Assembly: GCF_000227135.1 (NCBI RefSeq)
Contig: NC_018263.1
Location: 2,565,439 to 2,629,438 of the forward strand
Direction of reading: 5' to 3'
From: Leishmania donovani
Taxonomy: Eukaryota > Euglenozoa > Kinetoplastea > Trypanosomatida > Trypanosomatidae
Length of the DNA stretch: 64,000 bases
Part shown: piece by piece, positions 40,278-50,328 of the stretch
Layout: each line of letters begins with the position of its first letter
How positions within the stretch are numbered: the stretch's first letter is position 1
Translations under genes and position numbers: made by a program
The notes under the pieces: generated by a model
Databases searched by the model: none
What the model saw: only the letters and a program-made list of their open reading frames with translations
Told to the model about the DNA's origin: nothing

Positions 40278-41480
40278 TCACTCAACGTCTTCGCCTTCAG
40301 CTGGTGGAGGTGTACGGCCGTCGTCAGACCCCGCCGCCGGCTTCTTTTCGATCCTTTTTGCCTTGAGCTCCTCGGCCATGGCGGGGGCAGCGTCGAGGAT
40401 CATTTGCAGCGCAATCACTTGGTTCGTCGCCACCGCTGTGTTCATTTCACGCACGTCGGCCATGAAAACGGCATCCTGCAGGCACCACTCTCGCGGAATC
40501 AGCTCTGGCACGTGCTCGTTGTCCACAAACCCTACCTCGTAGAAGCAGTCAAGGTACCGACTCCACCCCTCGCTCGGGGAGCCCAGAAAGTCGACACAGA
40601 CCAAGTACCGCTCGCTGTTCACAACACGACTGTGGCGCGGTTTTGCGATGTGGACGCGCCGGTACATACAGCACGACAGGTACAAGACAGCCCGCGACAG
40701 CGGTGAAAACGTGTCGAAGAGCTTCAGCACAAAACAGCCGCCGTTGCGTAGTAGTTTGAGGGCCGCGAGCCACTGCCCGTACATGATGCGAGATGAGATG
40801 GTTTCCTGGTAGTTGGCGACGGAGAAGTCGACGTTGAAGCCGCCGTCGGCCACGACGAGAAGCATCGGAGCAGCCTTGGTGATGGACACGAGACACTCAA
40901 TGTTGCTCAGTTTGAAGATGTCGCCCGTGCCATCAAGGCCGTAGGTGCAGGTAAACTGCGGCGATTTGAGAAGGTGAGCGTACCAATCGAGTCCGCTCAC
41001 GCCAGCGAGTGTCATGCCGTATCCGTGCAGCTGCCGCCACCCCTGCTTTCGGCCGGCTTGGAACAACGCCTGGCTGAAGGCGCCGGGGCCGCCGCACACA
41101 TCCGCAAACGCAAAATCGCGCGGCCGCTTCTTCGACTTGCCACGCAACAGCTTCGAAAGCTCCATCCAGACCCCAGTGGACTCCATCGACTCAAGCAGCT
41201 TGTGTCCTGCGCGGTTCGAGAAGTTCCGCTGCTCCCCGCTGACAGCCAGCGGAAAGAGTTTATTGCGGGTAGCCGTGTACGTTTCCGCCGGGATGACGTC
41301 CAGCTGCGTCTTCACGGCCCACAACTGCTCTCGAAGAGCAGCTTGCTCGTCATCGAAGGCATCGCGCCAATGGTGCTGCTTGAAGTCTTTGCAGCTCAGA
41401 GACGCCAGCGGTGGCAGTTCGGCGTCATTGCCGCGGCGAATGAGAAACTCCAAAGAGCGATCCTCGACTGTCTTCTTCAT
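40278..41480 (-). CDS. MTR1: cap-specific mRNA 2'-O-ribose methyltransferase (cap 1)
   Basis: A 400-aa FtsJ/RrmJ-type enzyme that methylates the 2'-O of the first transcribed nucleotide of capped RNA. In trypanosomatids this is the spliced leader that forms part of the cap 4 structure. The K-D-K-E tetrad is visible: Lys94 in G-H-K-L-L-E, Asp212 in V-V-A-D-G-G-F, Lys253 in F-V-L-K-L-F-D, and Glu290 in V-N-S-E-R-Y. The SAM loop is [10 protein letters not shown] (127-136). A basic K-S-K-K-R-P-R stretch (115-121) may serve nuclear import or RNA binding. It lies beside iPGAM as in T. brucei (TbMTr1, Tb927.10.7940). The stop is 80 nt from the SIDER2 copy in its 3' UTR. Confidence 0.92.
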   Translation of the reverse strand: MKKTVEDRSLEFLIRRGNDAELPPLASLSCKDFKQHHWRDAFDDEQAALREQLWAVKTQLDVIPAETYTATRNKLFPLAVSGEQRNFSNRAGHKLLESMESTGVWMELSKLLRGKSKKRPRDFAFADVCGGPGAFSQALFQAGRKQGWRQLHGYGMTLAGVSGLDWYAHLLKSPQFTCTYGLDGTGDIFKLSNIECLVSITKAAPMLLVVADGGFNVDFSVANYQETISSRIMYGQWLAALKLLRNGGCFVLKLFDTFSPLSRAVLYLSCCMYRRVHIAKPRHSRVVNSERYLVCVDFLGSPSEGWSRYLDCFYEVGFVDNEHVPELIPREWCLQDAVFMADVREMNTAVATNQVIALQMILDAAPAMAEELKAKRIEKKPAAGSDDGRTPPPAEGEDVE

Positions 41481-42302
41481 TGTGCGCTCCCCCTGTCGCG
41501 CTGAGAGACCACAGCAAACAAAAGCGGCAGATGCCCGCTCTTAATCGAGAAAGCCAAGAGGGGCGGAGAGAGGGGGAGTTGATACCACACAAACATGAAG
41601 ATATGGAAACAGGAAGGAGAGACGAAGAGATTCAGAGAGGGAGGGTGAGGAGGTGCGAGAGGCAAGAGAGTTGTGTCGTGCGGTGGGGCCCACGAGCAAA
41701 GTCATGGCGGCCACCGCTGGCGTGCTATGTACATGAGGAGTGGCCACGCACTTGTGAGGAGCTCCAGCGGCGTCAAGGTTGGAGAGTGCTCATGCCTGTC
41801 CGTGATTGCGCCCATCACCTACAGCCCTCGTGTGTTTCCTCTCTTGCCCTTTGCCCCCCTGCCGTCTCTCCTGCCCTCGATCGTCGAAGGCAGAGGACAC
41901 AAAGAAAAGTGCGCAGGTGGCCACAGAGCCGCAATGGGGGTGGAAGACACCCCTCCCGGGAAGCGAAACAGAGAAGGGTTGATGGGTTCAACGGAGTCGA
42001 ACAGCAAAAACAGGAAGGGTGACATGGATGGATAGCCACTTGCGTTGGGAAAATCGATAGACCTGTGCGCGTGCAGAACCACGAGAACTGGGGAGGGGCG
42101 TGCGTGGATGGAACAGGACGACCACTTGAGGAAACATGGGGGCAGTACGGCGAGAAGAGACACACAGAGTTCGACGGTTATCGGCCGTGGCGTTGGGGTC
42201 GAGAAGTGATACCGCGTCATGTTCTCCCCCTCCCCACACATTGCCTTCTTCTGTCTTTGCGTGAGCGTGTCTTCACGATTCCTTTCGCTCCCATTTTAGT
42301 GA
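41481..42302. other. spacer between MTr1 and the Pr77 retroposon
   Basis: Contains the MTr1 leader (pyrimidine tract on the transcribed strand, plus 41560-41660). No gene is supported. Confidence 0.55.
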
Positions 42303-42757
42303 GCCCTCATGGTGCGACTCGCCTCACCGTGGCATCAGAGCCCAGTGCCCACTCTTTGTGAGGAGGCTAAGCGCCTGCAGCCTGCTCCCGGGTACGGCTT
42401 CGGGCTGTCGGTGTCTGCGGAGACGGGTGGGCCGGCACCGTGCCGATGAAACATGCGGTCAGCATCAGGACGGAACCAGCTCACTACGAATCGAGTCGAC
42501 GATTCACGAAATGCAGGCATTTCCCGACTGCTTCTTTCCTGCTTCGGCTGCGTTGCGGCGCTTTTCGAGCGTAATGCGGCACGTAGACCGTGCAGTGTGC
42601 CGTAGGATTCCAGTGGACTGAGCGATGGCACACGGTGTTCGTGGGCCCAGCTCAATGGGCATCGACGCCGTGCGGTAGAGGTGGGCGCGCTGTGGTTGTG
42701 TGGGCGTATCCGTTGTTCGTAGTGGGATGGGCACACGGTGAAAAAAAAAAAAAAAAA
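42303..42757 (+). mobile_element. Pr77/SIDER retroposon with poly(A) tail (C)
   Basis: About 455 bp, antisense to the genes, in the 3' UTR of the MAPR gene. The left end matches the Pr77 hallmark well: G-C-C-T-C-A-C-C-G-T-G-G, then A-C-T-C-T-T-T-G-T-G-A-G-G-A-G-G-C-T-A-A-G-C (about 42321-42371). The right end is G-G-G-C-A-C-A-C-G-G-T-G followed by 17 A (42741-42757), the expected retroposed tail. I see no clear target-site duplication. Confidence 0.8.
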
Positions 42758-42965
42758 CGTTTTTTTTTCGTTGTGTGTGTGTGTGTGGGGGGGGTGAGAA
42801 CGCGCAGTCGTGCAGGCGCGCATAGCAAAGGAAAGCAGATGGAAAACCTGCCAAGGCTGCGGGTGCCCATTCATCGCTGAGGACGCGCCTGCCGCTGCGC
42901 ATCCCCCTTCGTGTTTTTTGTCTGGGTTTATTTTACTGGGTCACTCAAGCGTTCCTTTTCTTCGA
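42758..42965. other. spacer: proximal 3' UTR of the MAPR gene
   Basis: Starts with C-G and nine T that pair with the retroposon tail as an A9-CG-T9 palindrome, then a GT repeat (about 42772-42786). Confidence 0.5.
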
Positions 42966-43406
42966 TTATGGCGTGAGCGTCTTCTGCCGTGCATAGTACT
43001 CCTCATCCGGAACAAAGATGCCGATCACAGGGTATTTGCTGTCGAACTTTGCCGCCCACTCATCAAGGCTTTGCATGTGCTCCGGGGTGAGGTCGTCCCA
43101 GTTCGCATTTGCCTCCTCGTCACTGATCAGCATCTTGCCGAGACAGCGTGACACCTCCTTCCCAGCAAACACCGCGTACGAGTTGCCAGGACCGTAGAAG
43201 GCGGCCCCGCACGTGCAGTCATAGACCTTGCCTTTCACAGACATGTAGATTGGTGTACCGTTCTCGCCGGTAAACTGGGCTAGCTCTGCTGCGGTGAAGG
43301 ATCGCATTTCCGCTGGCCCGGCTGTCTTGGCGGCCCTGTTGCCATTGTCACTCGTGGCTTCTTCCTTGGAGTCACTGCTCCGACTCCAGAAGTTCCACCA
43401 GCTCAT
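42966..43406 (-). CDS. cytochrome b5-like heme/steroid-binding domain protein (MAPR type)
   Basis: A 146-aa protein. Residues 35-140 form a MAPR-type cytochrome-b5 fold: F-T-A-A-E-L-A-Q-F, P-I-Y-M-S-V-K-G-K-V-Y-D-C-T, then F-Y-G-P-G-N-S-Y-A-V-F-A-G-K-E-V-S-R-C-L-G. Tyr residues in F-Y-G-P-x-x-x-Y are the usual heme ligand positions of the progesterone-receptor-component family. Relatives support P450 and sterol metabolism. Most have an N-terminal membrane helix. Here only a short Trp/Phe-rich start (M-S-W-W-N-F-W) is present, which might act as an interfacial anchor. The first 34 residues are otherwise polar. Confidence 0.88.
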   Translation of the reverse strand: MSWWNFWSRSSDSKEEATSDNGNRAAKTAGPAEMRSFTAAELAQFTGENGTPIYMSVKGKVYDCTCGAAFYGPGNSYAVFAGKEVSRCLGKMLISDEEANANWDDLTPEHMQSLDEWAAKFDSKYPVIGIFVPDEEYYARQKTLTP

Positions 43407-44630
43407 TGAGCAACTCGTCTATGTAGCAGACCCGGGGCAGTTGCGGTGCGGCAGGCAGAACGAGATGCTGTGTGGGAAGGCAAGGCAGAAATGGAGTGGG
43501 CGATAGCGATGTAGTGAGGAAGCGGCGCACTAGTGGACAAGGAGGTGTGAGGGAGAGCCGTAGAGGAAGCCCAAAAATTCGCTGCGCGTAGAACACGAAG
43601 CTCCACAGGACAACAACAACCAAAAGAAAAGTCGATCTCTCGCCCCCTCTGCTTCTAAGCGGTGCAGTGGAAGGGGACAAGAGAGGAAAATGGCACTGGG
43701 GAAGAAGAGAACAAGAGACACCGGCAGAGCCACCTGTGCAGGTGACTGCCCCTACGCGCACAAATCGTAGGCGAACGACCAGGGAGCGAAAAGGTCTGCC
43801 TTCTGTTGGTTTGTGCGCAGTGGATAACGCAGATGAAGGGAGAAGGGAGAAGGACAGCGGTAGAGTGGGGAAGGGGCGAGGCGATAGCAGAGGGCGATCT
43901 AGTGCTGTGGGCAGTCACCAGCAGTCATATGCAGTGGTGTTTTTGTGTATATATGTGTGTATTCGTGGGCCATGCGCGGTGAAAGGGCGGAGATAAAGGG
44001 AGGAGGTGCACATCGGTGTGAATGGAAAAAAAAATAGAGAAAGGGACGAGAGATAACGGCACGGTCGTGCAACACTACCACCACTGTACGGCTGCCAATC
44101 CAGGAGCATCGAAAGTTGATAAAGAGTTGGATGAGGCCTGCTACCTGAGAAGCATTGCCCCCCCCCTTTTTTCTCTCAGAGTGCCGGCAGTAACGCAGAC
44201 AGGGCTGGGTCACTCCACCACATGCTAAGTGTGGTGATAATGCCTCCCCCCCCCCACGCACACACGTGCTGACGACATCGACAGAAACCATGGTCATCGC
44301 TGTGGACATCTGGGAAAGAACGAAAATGGTACATGGCACATATAGACAAACGCCATGATGGATACGCCAACACATAAGCAGCAGCACACAAGATTAAGTG
44401 GTTTACATGACGGCCAGCACTGATGTGCGCCGACGCTTTCCCTTTCCCGTGACCACGCACAGATGCAAATGTTCAACGGAATGGGAAGCGCATATACGCG
44501 CGAGAGGAGCGGGGAGAAAGGGGAAGGGGACAACAACAAAAAAGAAATGAGTGGCAGCAACCACCGAACACAAGAAGCGCGCGCAGCTCAGGCTTCGTCG
44601 AATACTGATAATCAGCATCAGTACGGCTCG
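43407..44630. other. spacer: leader of MAPR, 3' UTR of the coiled-coil gene
   Basis: No gene is supported. C runs at 44158-44166 and 44246-44254. TA/GT tracts near 43947-43962. Confidence 0.55.
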
Positions 44631-45119
44631 CTACACCGTTGCGTACCTTCTGGCCAACGTCTCCTTCAGCTGCATACCAAAGTCCAGTGCCTTTTGGTTC
44701 ATGAGCGCCCGCTGCTCCTCTGCCTTCGCTTCCCACTGCGCGATCTCGGCCTCTCTGCGCTCAGTCAGCTCCGCTATCTTCACACGCAGCGCCTCATTCT
44801 CCGCCTCCGCCTCGTGCGCTGTCTTCTCCATATTCAGGCGACGCTGCTGGAGTTGGTCGAGATTCGATGTGGCATAGTTCGTGACAATCTTTAGCTTCAC
44901 ATCCAAGTCACGGCTCTCCTGCTCTGTCATCACCTCGGTCTCGGCGATGCGGCGCTCGAGCTCGGCGATCTCCGCGTTGAGGCGGAGGCCCTGGTCCGTA
45001 CAAATGGACAGCATCTTTTCCACTGCTGCGCACTGCTGAGACAGAAACTCGAGCTTTTCCCTTCGGGCCGCAATCACCTCCTCCGGGGAGACGTTGCTCT
45101 TGAAACCCTTGGGCGGCAT
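44631..45119 (-). CDS. short coiled-coil protein, possibly DRC12-like
   Basis: A 162-aa protein, helical and coiled-coil from about residue 12 to 158, after a short M-P-P-K-G-F-K start. There is no other domain. The size, the basic M-P-P-K start and the closing L-D-F-G-M-Q-L-K-E-T-L-A-R-R segment recall DRC12 (CCDC153), the small nexin-DRC subunit, and DRC1 lies in the same unit. Coiled coils converge easily, so this name is a suggestion only. Codon third positions are strongly G/C, so the gene itself is firm. Confidence 0.85.
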   Translation of the reverse strand: MPPKGFKSNVSPEEVIAARREKLEFLSQQCAAVEKMLSICTDQGLRLNAEIAELERRIAETEVMTEQESRDLDVKLKIVTNYATSNLDQLQQRRLNMEKTAHEAEAENEALRVKIAELTERREAEIAQWEAKAEEQRALMNQKALDFGMQLKETLARRYATV

Positions 45120-45802
45120 CGCGCGCGAGAGAGGCTAGGGAGACAGTATGGAAAGCAAAGAAGGTGAGAAAAGAAGACGTCTATGTAATGCGTTCACCGC
45201 TGACACTGAGGCGCTGGGGCAGGCAGGCGGTGTACATACACGTCTATTAGCGTTGCGCACGGTGAGGCGAGAATTGTGCAAGAGGGGAACAAGATGATCT
45301 AGAGTGTTTGTGCGCGTGCCACCAGAGTTCCGCGTGGGTGCGGCAAAGGCAAAAGTAAGGGATTCGATGAGCTACGGTTAGAATGTCCGGGCCACTTTGA
45401 ACACACACGCACCTCGGTCCGATAATGGGTACTTGGCCCTCGATTGGGCCGGGATCAGCGTGCGTATGGCGCAATGTCTGCGGCTCCGCAACGATGTCAG
45501 CGTGCTCGGCCGGAGGGAGAGAAAGCACCAAAAACGGTTGCCGCGTTCCGCTCGCTCGCCCACGTCCAACAGGTATGCCTACCCAGCAGTGCAAGCAGAG
45601 TGGCAGGCAACAAGAGTTCTAGAAGGGGGCCCATAGCACGACGATCAAGGAGACGCAAGAGTCCTAGTCAAACGTGCACAGCAAGGCTGATCAGCGAAAA
45701 AAAAAAAGCAAAGAAACAGAGAGAGAGCAAAGGCGGGGAGTGGACGGGGAAGGGGTGGAAGAACGGATGCTTCCCGTCTTTGCTCTCTCCGAAACAAAAC
45801 CA
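45120..45802. other. spacer between the coiled-coil gene and SIDER2 copy D2
   Basis: No gene is supported. An A run lies at 45699-45709. Confidence 0.5.
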
Positions 45803-45837
45803 GAAACGAAGAAGCTAATGTCTCGCTTCTTCGTTTC
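45803..45837. repeat. perfect 13-bp inverted repeat (hairpin) at the SIDER2 boundary
   Basis: The arms 45803-45815 (G-A-A-A-C-G-A-A-G-A-A-G-C) and 45825-45837 are exact reverse complements around a 9-nt loop. It abuts the 3' end of SIDER2 copy D2 and lies in the intergenic region downstream of the TMEM184-like gene. Confidence 0.85.
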
Positions 45838-46269
45838 AGCGCGTCCATGCTCCGGCACGCAACATGAGCTCCACTCCACGCTACAGCCGCCCTGCCACAG
45901 GCCCATCGCGTGGTGCCGAGCAGCGCTAGACACGCGGGCGCCCCACACAGCGCCCTGCGCCGACGCGGCCACCCGAGCACGGTCTCTGCCTCAGCCCCAA
46001 GCCCGCCCACCCACCCACCCACCCCCCAGGTCGCCTCACGGGTCGCTCCCGCTGTGCTGGTCGCCACCTGGCGCACCTCTCTCTCACTCACTCTGTCTGG
46101 GGGGTAGCTCAGGCTCCCATCACACCAGCGGCCAGTGAGGCGGCCCAAGGAGGTACGTGCGAGCCACGCGGGCACGCTTGCCTTCTATCCTAGGCATGGC
46201 ACAAGCGTGCCCACGGCCGCAGCTCGCTGCGACGCAGCGCCATCCACGGCATCAACGCCGACATATCAG
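45837..46269 (-). mobile_element. SIDER2-like retroposon, 5'-truncated (D2)
   Basis: About 433 bp sharing the right-hand part of D1 at near identity, with the same 3' end (G-C-G-C-T-G then A-A-A-C-G on the minus strand). The match to D1 and D3 stops at plus 46269, so about 190 bp of the 5' part including the hallmark and the internal hairpin are missing. It lies in the 3' UTR of the TMEM184-like gene. Confidence 0.75.
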
Positions 46270-46523
46270 TAGCCACCGAAGAAAGAAGGGGGCGAAGGCA
46301 AAAAGTCGGAGAAGAGCAAAACCAACGCACGACACGAGAAGCGGCGGCGGCAACCAAGAGACGCGGATGCGAAAGGAGTCCCTTCACACGCCCAAGGAAA
46401 GAAAGGGCGAAAGAGCAGAAAGTGGCCCAAGCACATCCACACGCACCCCATCACACATGATCGGGTAAAGAACTGCCCTACCGCCCCACGCGGCTTCTTT
46501 CTTTCACCATCTTCCTCACTTGC

Positions 46524-47642
46524 TCACCGGTTGTGCACGATGTCGCTCACGTCCATCAATATATCCTCGTGCTTCAGTGTGTACTTGAGGTTCTCGGTGA
46601 CGGAATAGCGGATGGGCGGAATGTTGCGCGTCTGCCCGCCTTCCTGGTTCGAGGTGTCCTCAATAACGCAGCCGTCGGCGCCGCCGTTGACGATGTACTC
46701 GTCGCTGCCGAAGCAGTACTTGTGCGCGAAGGCAACAAACATCATCTCTACGCAAATCAGCAAGTCCTGCAGCGCTGCCGGCGTGTCCTCGGCCTTCCAG
46801 TACGAGAAGGTGGGCAGAAGACCTGCGGCTGATATGAACTGGATGAGCAAGCCCTGCCAAAAGGAAAGGAAGATTACCGCCTTGACGCACAAAAACTTCA
46901 GGAACACATTGCGGCCCTCTATCAAGTCCTTCAAGCCCATGTAAAAGTAGAGTAACGCTGTGAAAGCCACTGTGATGGAGATGTTGTATACCAAGTACGT
47001 CCAGAACCTTCCCTTGGTAAGGTCAAACATGCTCGAGCCCATCGCGTTCTTGGCCGTGAGGATGAGAACAATAATCGTGACAAGCGGCTTCAGCAGCATA
47101 AACTGAAAGAGGCAGAGGCGGCAGTTTTGCACGAAGGTCGGTGTCACCTTGATGGGCTCCAGGTAGCAGAAAGGAAAGACCTGCCGCACCGGCGGGCGGT
47201 CCTCGATCATGAGGGTGCGGTACACCGTGTCGATGCCACCCATCAGAGCCATCATGAGCTGGAAGAAGGCGTAGATGACGTAGCTCTCGTACGTGTCGCG
47301 GATTAGGTTGAGATACTCTGCCGCGCCAGGGGCGAGGAGGCTGATCGAGGAGATCAGGGCGAACACGGGCACCATGAACAGAATGCGCACAATCTTCGTC
47401 TGGCACTCCGGGTCAGAGAAGCAGGTGAGATGCTCGAGAATTTGAAAGAGCGACAGCAGCATTGCGAAGATGGCACAGTAGCCGGCGATGAAGTTCGGCA
47501 CCACACTCTGGTTTTTCAAGGCCATCGACAGGATAATGTAGATGAAGAGGAGCAGACCCACCACACAGGAAAAGGTGCCGACCCAGTAGTACATCTTGCG
47601 CCGCTCCGTCTTCCATCGCTGGAGAACAGAGAGAACGCTCAT
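46524..47642 (-). CDS. TMEM184 / organic solute transporter Ost-alpha family protein
   Basis: A 372-aa protein with seven hydrophobic helices. Family-typical elements are I-L-E-H-L-T in the second helix region, the Y-E-S-Y-V-I-Y-A-F-F-Q-L-M segment, C-R-L-C-L-F-Q-F-M-L-L-K-P after a Cys-containing loop, and K-F-L-C-V-K-A-V-I-F-L-S-F-W-Q-G-L. These fit the Solute_trans_a family (TMEM184 and Ost-alpha). Its substrate is not established in protists. The frame is open to 48053, but the extra N-terminus reads as translated pyrimidine tract (Phe/Leu/Ser/Cys-rich). The ATG at 47642 (M-S-V-L-S-V-L-Q-R-W-K) is used. Confidence 0.88.
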   Translation of the reverse strand: MSVLSVLQRWKTERRKMYYWVGTFSCVVGLLLFIYIILSMALKNQSVVPNFIAGYCAIFAMLLSLFQILEHLTCFSDPECQTKIVRILFMVPVFALISSISLLAPGAAEYLNLIRDTYESYVIYAFFQLMMALMGGIDTVYRTLMIEDRPPVRQVFPFCYLEPIKVTPTFVQNCRLCLFQFMLLKPLVTIIVLILTAKNAMGSSMFDLTKGRFWTYLVYNISITVAFTALLYFYMGLKDLIEGRNVFLKFLCVKAVIFLSFWQGLLIQFISAAGLLPTFSYWKAEDTPAALQDLLICVEMMFVAFAHKYCFGSDEYIVNGGADGCVIEDTSNQEGGQTRNIPPIRYSVTENLKYTLKHEDILMDVSDIVHNR

Positions 47643-48906
47643 GGCGGTGAAGGTATGCGGGATACAGGCAGTGCACGAAAAGATGCGGGAGGCAACGCCG
47701 AACAGTGCAGCAGCAACGAAAAAAGAAAAGCATAAACAATGCGTCAGTACGCAGCGAAACGAAGACGACACGTCCAAGAAACTGCAGCCCCTCCTCTCGC
47801 GATCGTGTGCGCAGCCACCACCAGCAGCGCCCGGTTCGACAAAATGATGCGGCTGCAGAAACAGCGACAAATACAGAGGCGATACGAGCGCGCGCACACA
47901 CAGATCCGTCGGATGGACGGCGAGACCTGCGCAACCACGAAACAAACAGAGGGAGGCACAAAGAAAATAAAAGCAAAAGGCGAAAAAAAAAAAAAGGAAG
48001 GGGAGGGGAGCTGGCGAAAGAAGAAAGTGGCCCTCGCGCAGTCGCGGAGACAAGAGTGAGCTGTATGTGGCTCTTGTGCAGCACGTGATAAAAACGTGTC
48101 GGTGCTCGGTGGTGCGTAGCGCAATGGCGGAAGCACAACAAACTCCCGGAAGAATGCAGCGGAGATGGTGATAGGAGAAATAATGCGCTCACTTCTCTCC
48201 CGCGCGCTTCGTCGGCAAATGATGTAGCGCAGTGATGACGAGGGAAGGTGGGACAGAGGCAGAGGAGGAGGAGGTACACGCTACGGGGTGTGGAAGGGGC
48301 TGCAAATATATAAATATGCGCTTTTTGTTGTGTGTGTGTGTGTGTGTGCTTGTCTCTTTGTTGCGCTGTAGTAGAAGTGTTCAAATACTGTCGGCATGCA
48401 CGCAACGGAAGACACCCAAAGACACCGAGATAGAAGGACACAAGGCCAGAGAGAAGGCGTTGCCGCCGCGTGAGATGTTTCACCATGAGCAAGACCACAC
48501 ATGTGCCCAAAGGGGCGGCGCGCGGTACAGAATCTATCAAGCATCCGCGCATATCGGCAACGCTCCGTCGAGGAGACATCATGAAGGTTAACGAGAGAAG
48601 GAACAGAAACGGAGAGCACCGCGCGAGGCCATGCGCCGCATTAATATCGTCCGCATCCCATGAAAGTCACTGCTTGGTGAAAGGAGGAAGGGAGAGGGAA
48701 GGAGCTGCACTAAGCAGTGCTCATGCTAAGACGCTTCTTTTTCGTTAGCCTGCGTGTGAAGCAGAGAGAGAGAGTTGCACCAGTGCGCGAATACAACATC
48801 TGGGATGTGAGCTGCTCCCCTTTTCAGGGAGCCGACGTACCCGCACGGATGGCAGCGCGGCAGGCAAGTAAGGAAAGAAACAGCAGAAACATGCCACTCC
48901 AAGTCG
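47643..48906. other. spacer: leader of TMEM184-like, 3' UTR of ORC5-like
   Basis: No gene is supported. A run at 47983-47995 and GT repeat at about 48329-48349. Confidence 0.55.
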
Positions 48907-50328
48907 TCAGGTGGGGATGAGGTCAAACAGGCTCAGTGAGAGTTCACGCGCCAGCTGCTGGGCAGTGCTTACCGGGATCCAGCAGTGGTAAGAGCGGTGT
49001 CGCTGCGAGACGACTGGCGTGAGCAAACCCCAAGCGACGAAGCCCTGCACGTACTGCAGAGCCACGTCCGCCGTTGTAAACTCGAGCGGGTCAATGTACG
49101 GCGTACACATTCTCAGCATCGCGTCGTAAAGAAAACTAAGTCGGCGTAACGTCACGACGTGGGCAGAGGCGGAGAGAACGGCGGCTTTGTGCGATTGACC
49201 TTTCGCCTCATACAGGGGCGGCTGGCGCTCGCCACTCCCCATGCAACCAAACACCTGGTGCTGCTGGCGTTTCGGCACGGCCCCACCGTAGAAGGCGGCG
49301 AAGGCAAGGAGCACCGCCGAATATCCCAGCCGCTTGAGGGCCATCACGAGCGTGCTCTGCGCGGACGCCGCGGCGCCAGATACAGCCATCGCCGATGAGT
49401 TGCCACCACCACCATCGCTCCGATACTGGCTCCAGGCTGCGGCGAAGTGGCGTGCATTCAGCCTCTTGACTGCGTCGGTAGTGGTGGACGCAGATACCGC
49501 CGCCTCTCCAGACTTCCCTGGCACCGCTGATGCGGCCGCCGCCACCTCCAGCAACAGCGGCGGGAGGATCTGGTACACGCGTTGAACCAGCAGACGAACG
49601 TCGCGGCTCACAACGGAAGAGCACATAGGCTGATGCGTCGCGTAATAAGTGAACGCATCCAGTACGGCGCGGTTCATTTCATCGGCACTCAGTGTGGTCG
49701 TCAGGGCAGCGTCCACCGTGTGTTCCGAGTCGTCCTCCTCCGACTCGGGGCCAGCTAGGAGTCGCCGCTGCTCTTCGAACTGATGGCGCAGCCACTGCAC
49801 GATGCTCTTCGCCTCCGGTCGAGCAATGAAGTGGTACCGGAAGCAGTTAGACAGGCGCAACGGCAGCTCCGATATCAACCACAAAATAACAATGCAACGC
49901 TGCTCGGCAGGAGTGCGCAAATAGTGTGAGAGCCACAGATTCATCTCTTCTGTACTGTACTCCAACGCGTCGGCGTCGTCGACGACAAGGTGCAGCTCCG
50001 ACTGTCCTGTGTGCGCCTCCACCCACTCGACGAGCGACGCGCCGAACTCCAACGGGCTGCACTCGTAGCTGAGACGCCGTCGCCGGGCATTGGGAAGCAG
50101 GCGATGTGTCAAGTGCCTCAGAAGCCCATGCGGCGCACTGCGCGCACTCACATACTCCATGCAGAAGGGTGCCGCGTCGCCGTCGCCACTGTGGACGGCC
50201 TGTCGCTCACGCGCCACCAGATACTCCAGGATGAGGGTAGTCTTGCCACTGCTCGGCGGGCCAACAACGCACACATATCCGGAGCCGAAGAGCACCGTGG
50301 CGTCCAGCTCGTCACGAAGATCCGCCAT
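48907..50328 (-). CDS. ORC5: origin recognition complex subunit 5-like AAA+ protein
   Basis: A 473-aa protein. The Walker A motif is G-P-P-S-S-G-K-T (23-30), and Walker B is L-V-V-D-D-A-D-A-L (about 114-122). The lid region has Y-L-R-T-P with I-V-I-L-W-L-I-S-E-L-P, like the L-F-L-S-E-I segment of ORC5. The middle (about 260-370) has Ala/Ser/Gly-rich insertions. The C-terminus has R-L-S-F-L-Y-D-A-M-L and a winged-helix-like end. In T. brucei an ORC-like factor, Tb927.10.7980, which interacts with ORC1/CDC6, lies next to RFC3. This gene occupies the equivalent place. Its role as ORC5 is inferred from layout and position. Confidence 0.82.
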   Translation of the reverse strand: MADLRDELDATVLFGSGYVCVVGPPSSGKTTLILEYLVARERQAVHSGDGDAAPFCMEYVSARSAPHGLLRHLTHRLLPNARRRRLSYECSPLEFGASLVEWVEAHTGQSELHLVVDDADALEYSTEEMNLWLSHYLRTPAEQRCIVILWLISELPLRLSNCFRYHFIARPEAKSIVQWLRHQFEEQRRLLAGPESEEDDSEHTVDAALTTTLSADEMNRAVLDAFTYYATHQPMCSSVVSRDVRLLVQRVYQILPPLLLEVAAAASAVPGKSGEAAVSASTTTDAVKRLNARHFAAAWSQYRSDGGGGNSSAMAVSGAAASAQSTLVMALKRLGYSAVLLAFAAFYGGAVPKRQQHQVFGCMGSGERQPPLYEAKGQSHKAAVLSASAHVVTLRRLSFLYDAMLRMCTPYIDPLEFTTADVALQYVQGFVAWGLLTPVVSQRHRSYHCWIPVSTAQQLARELSLSLFDLIPT

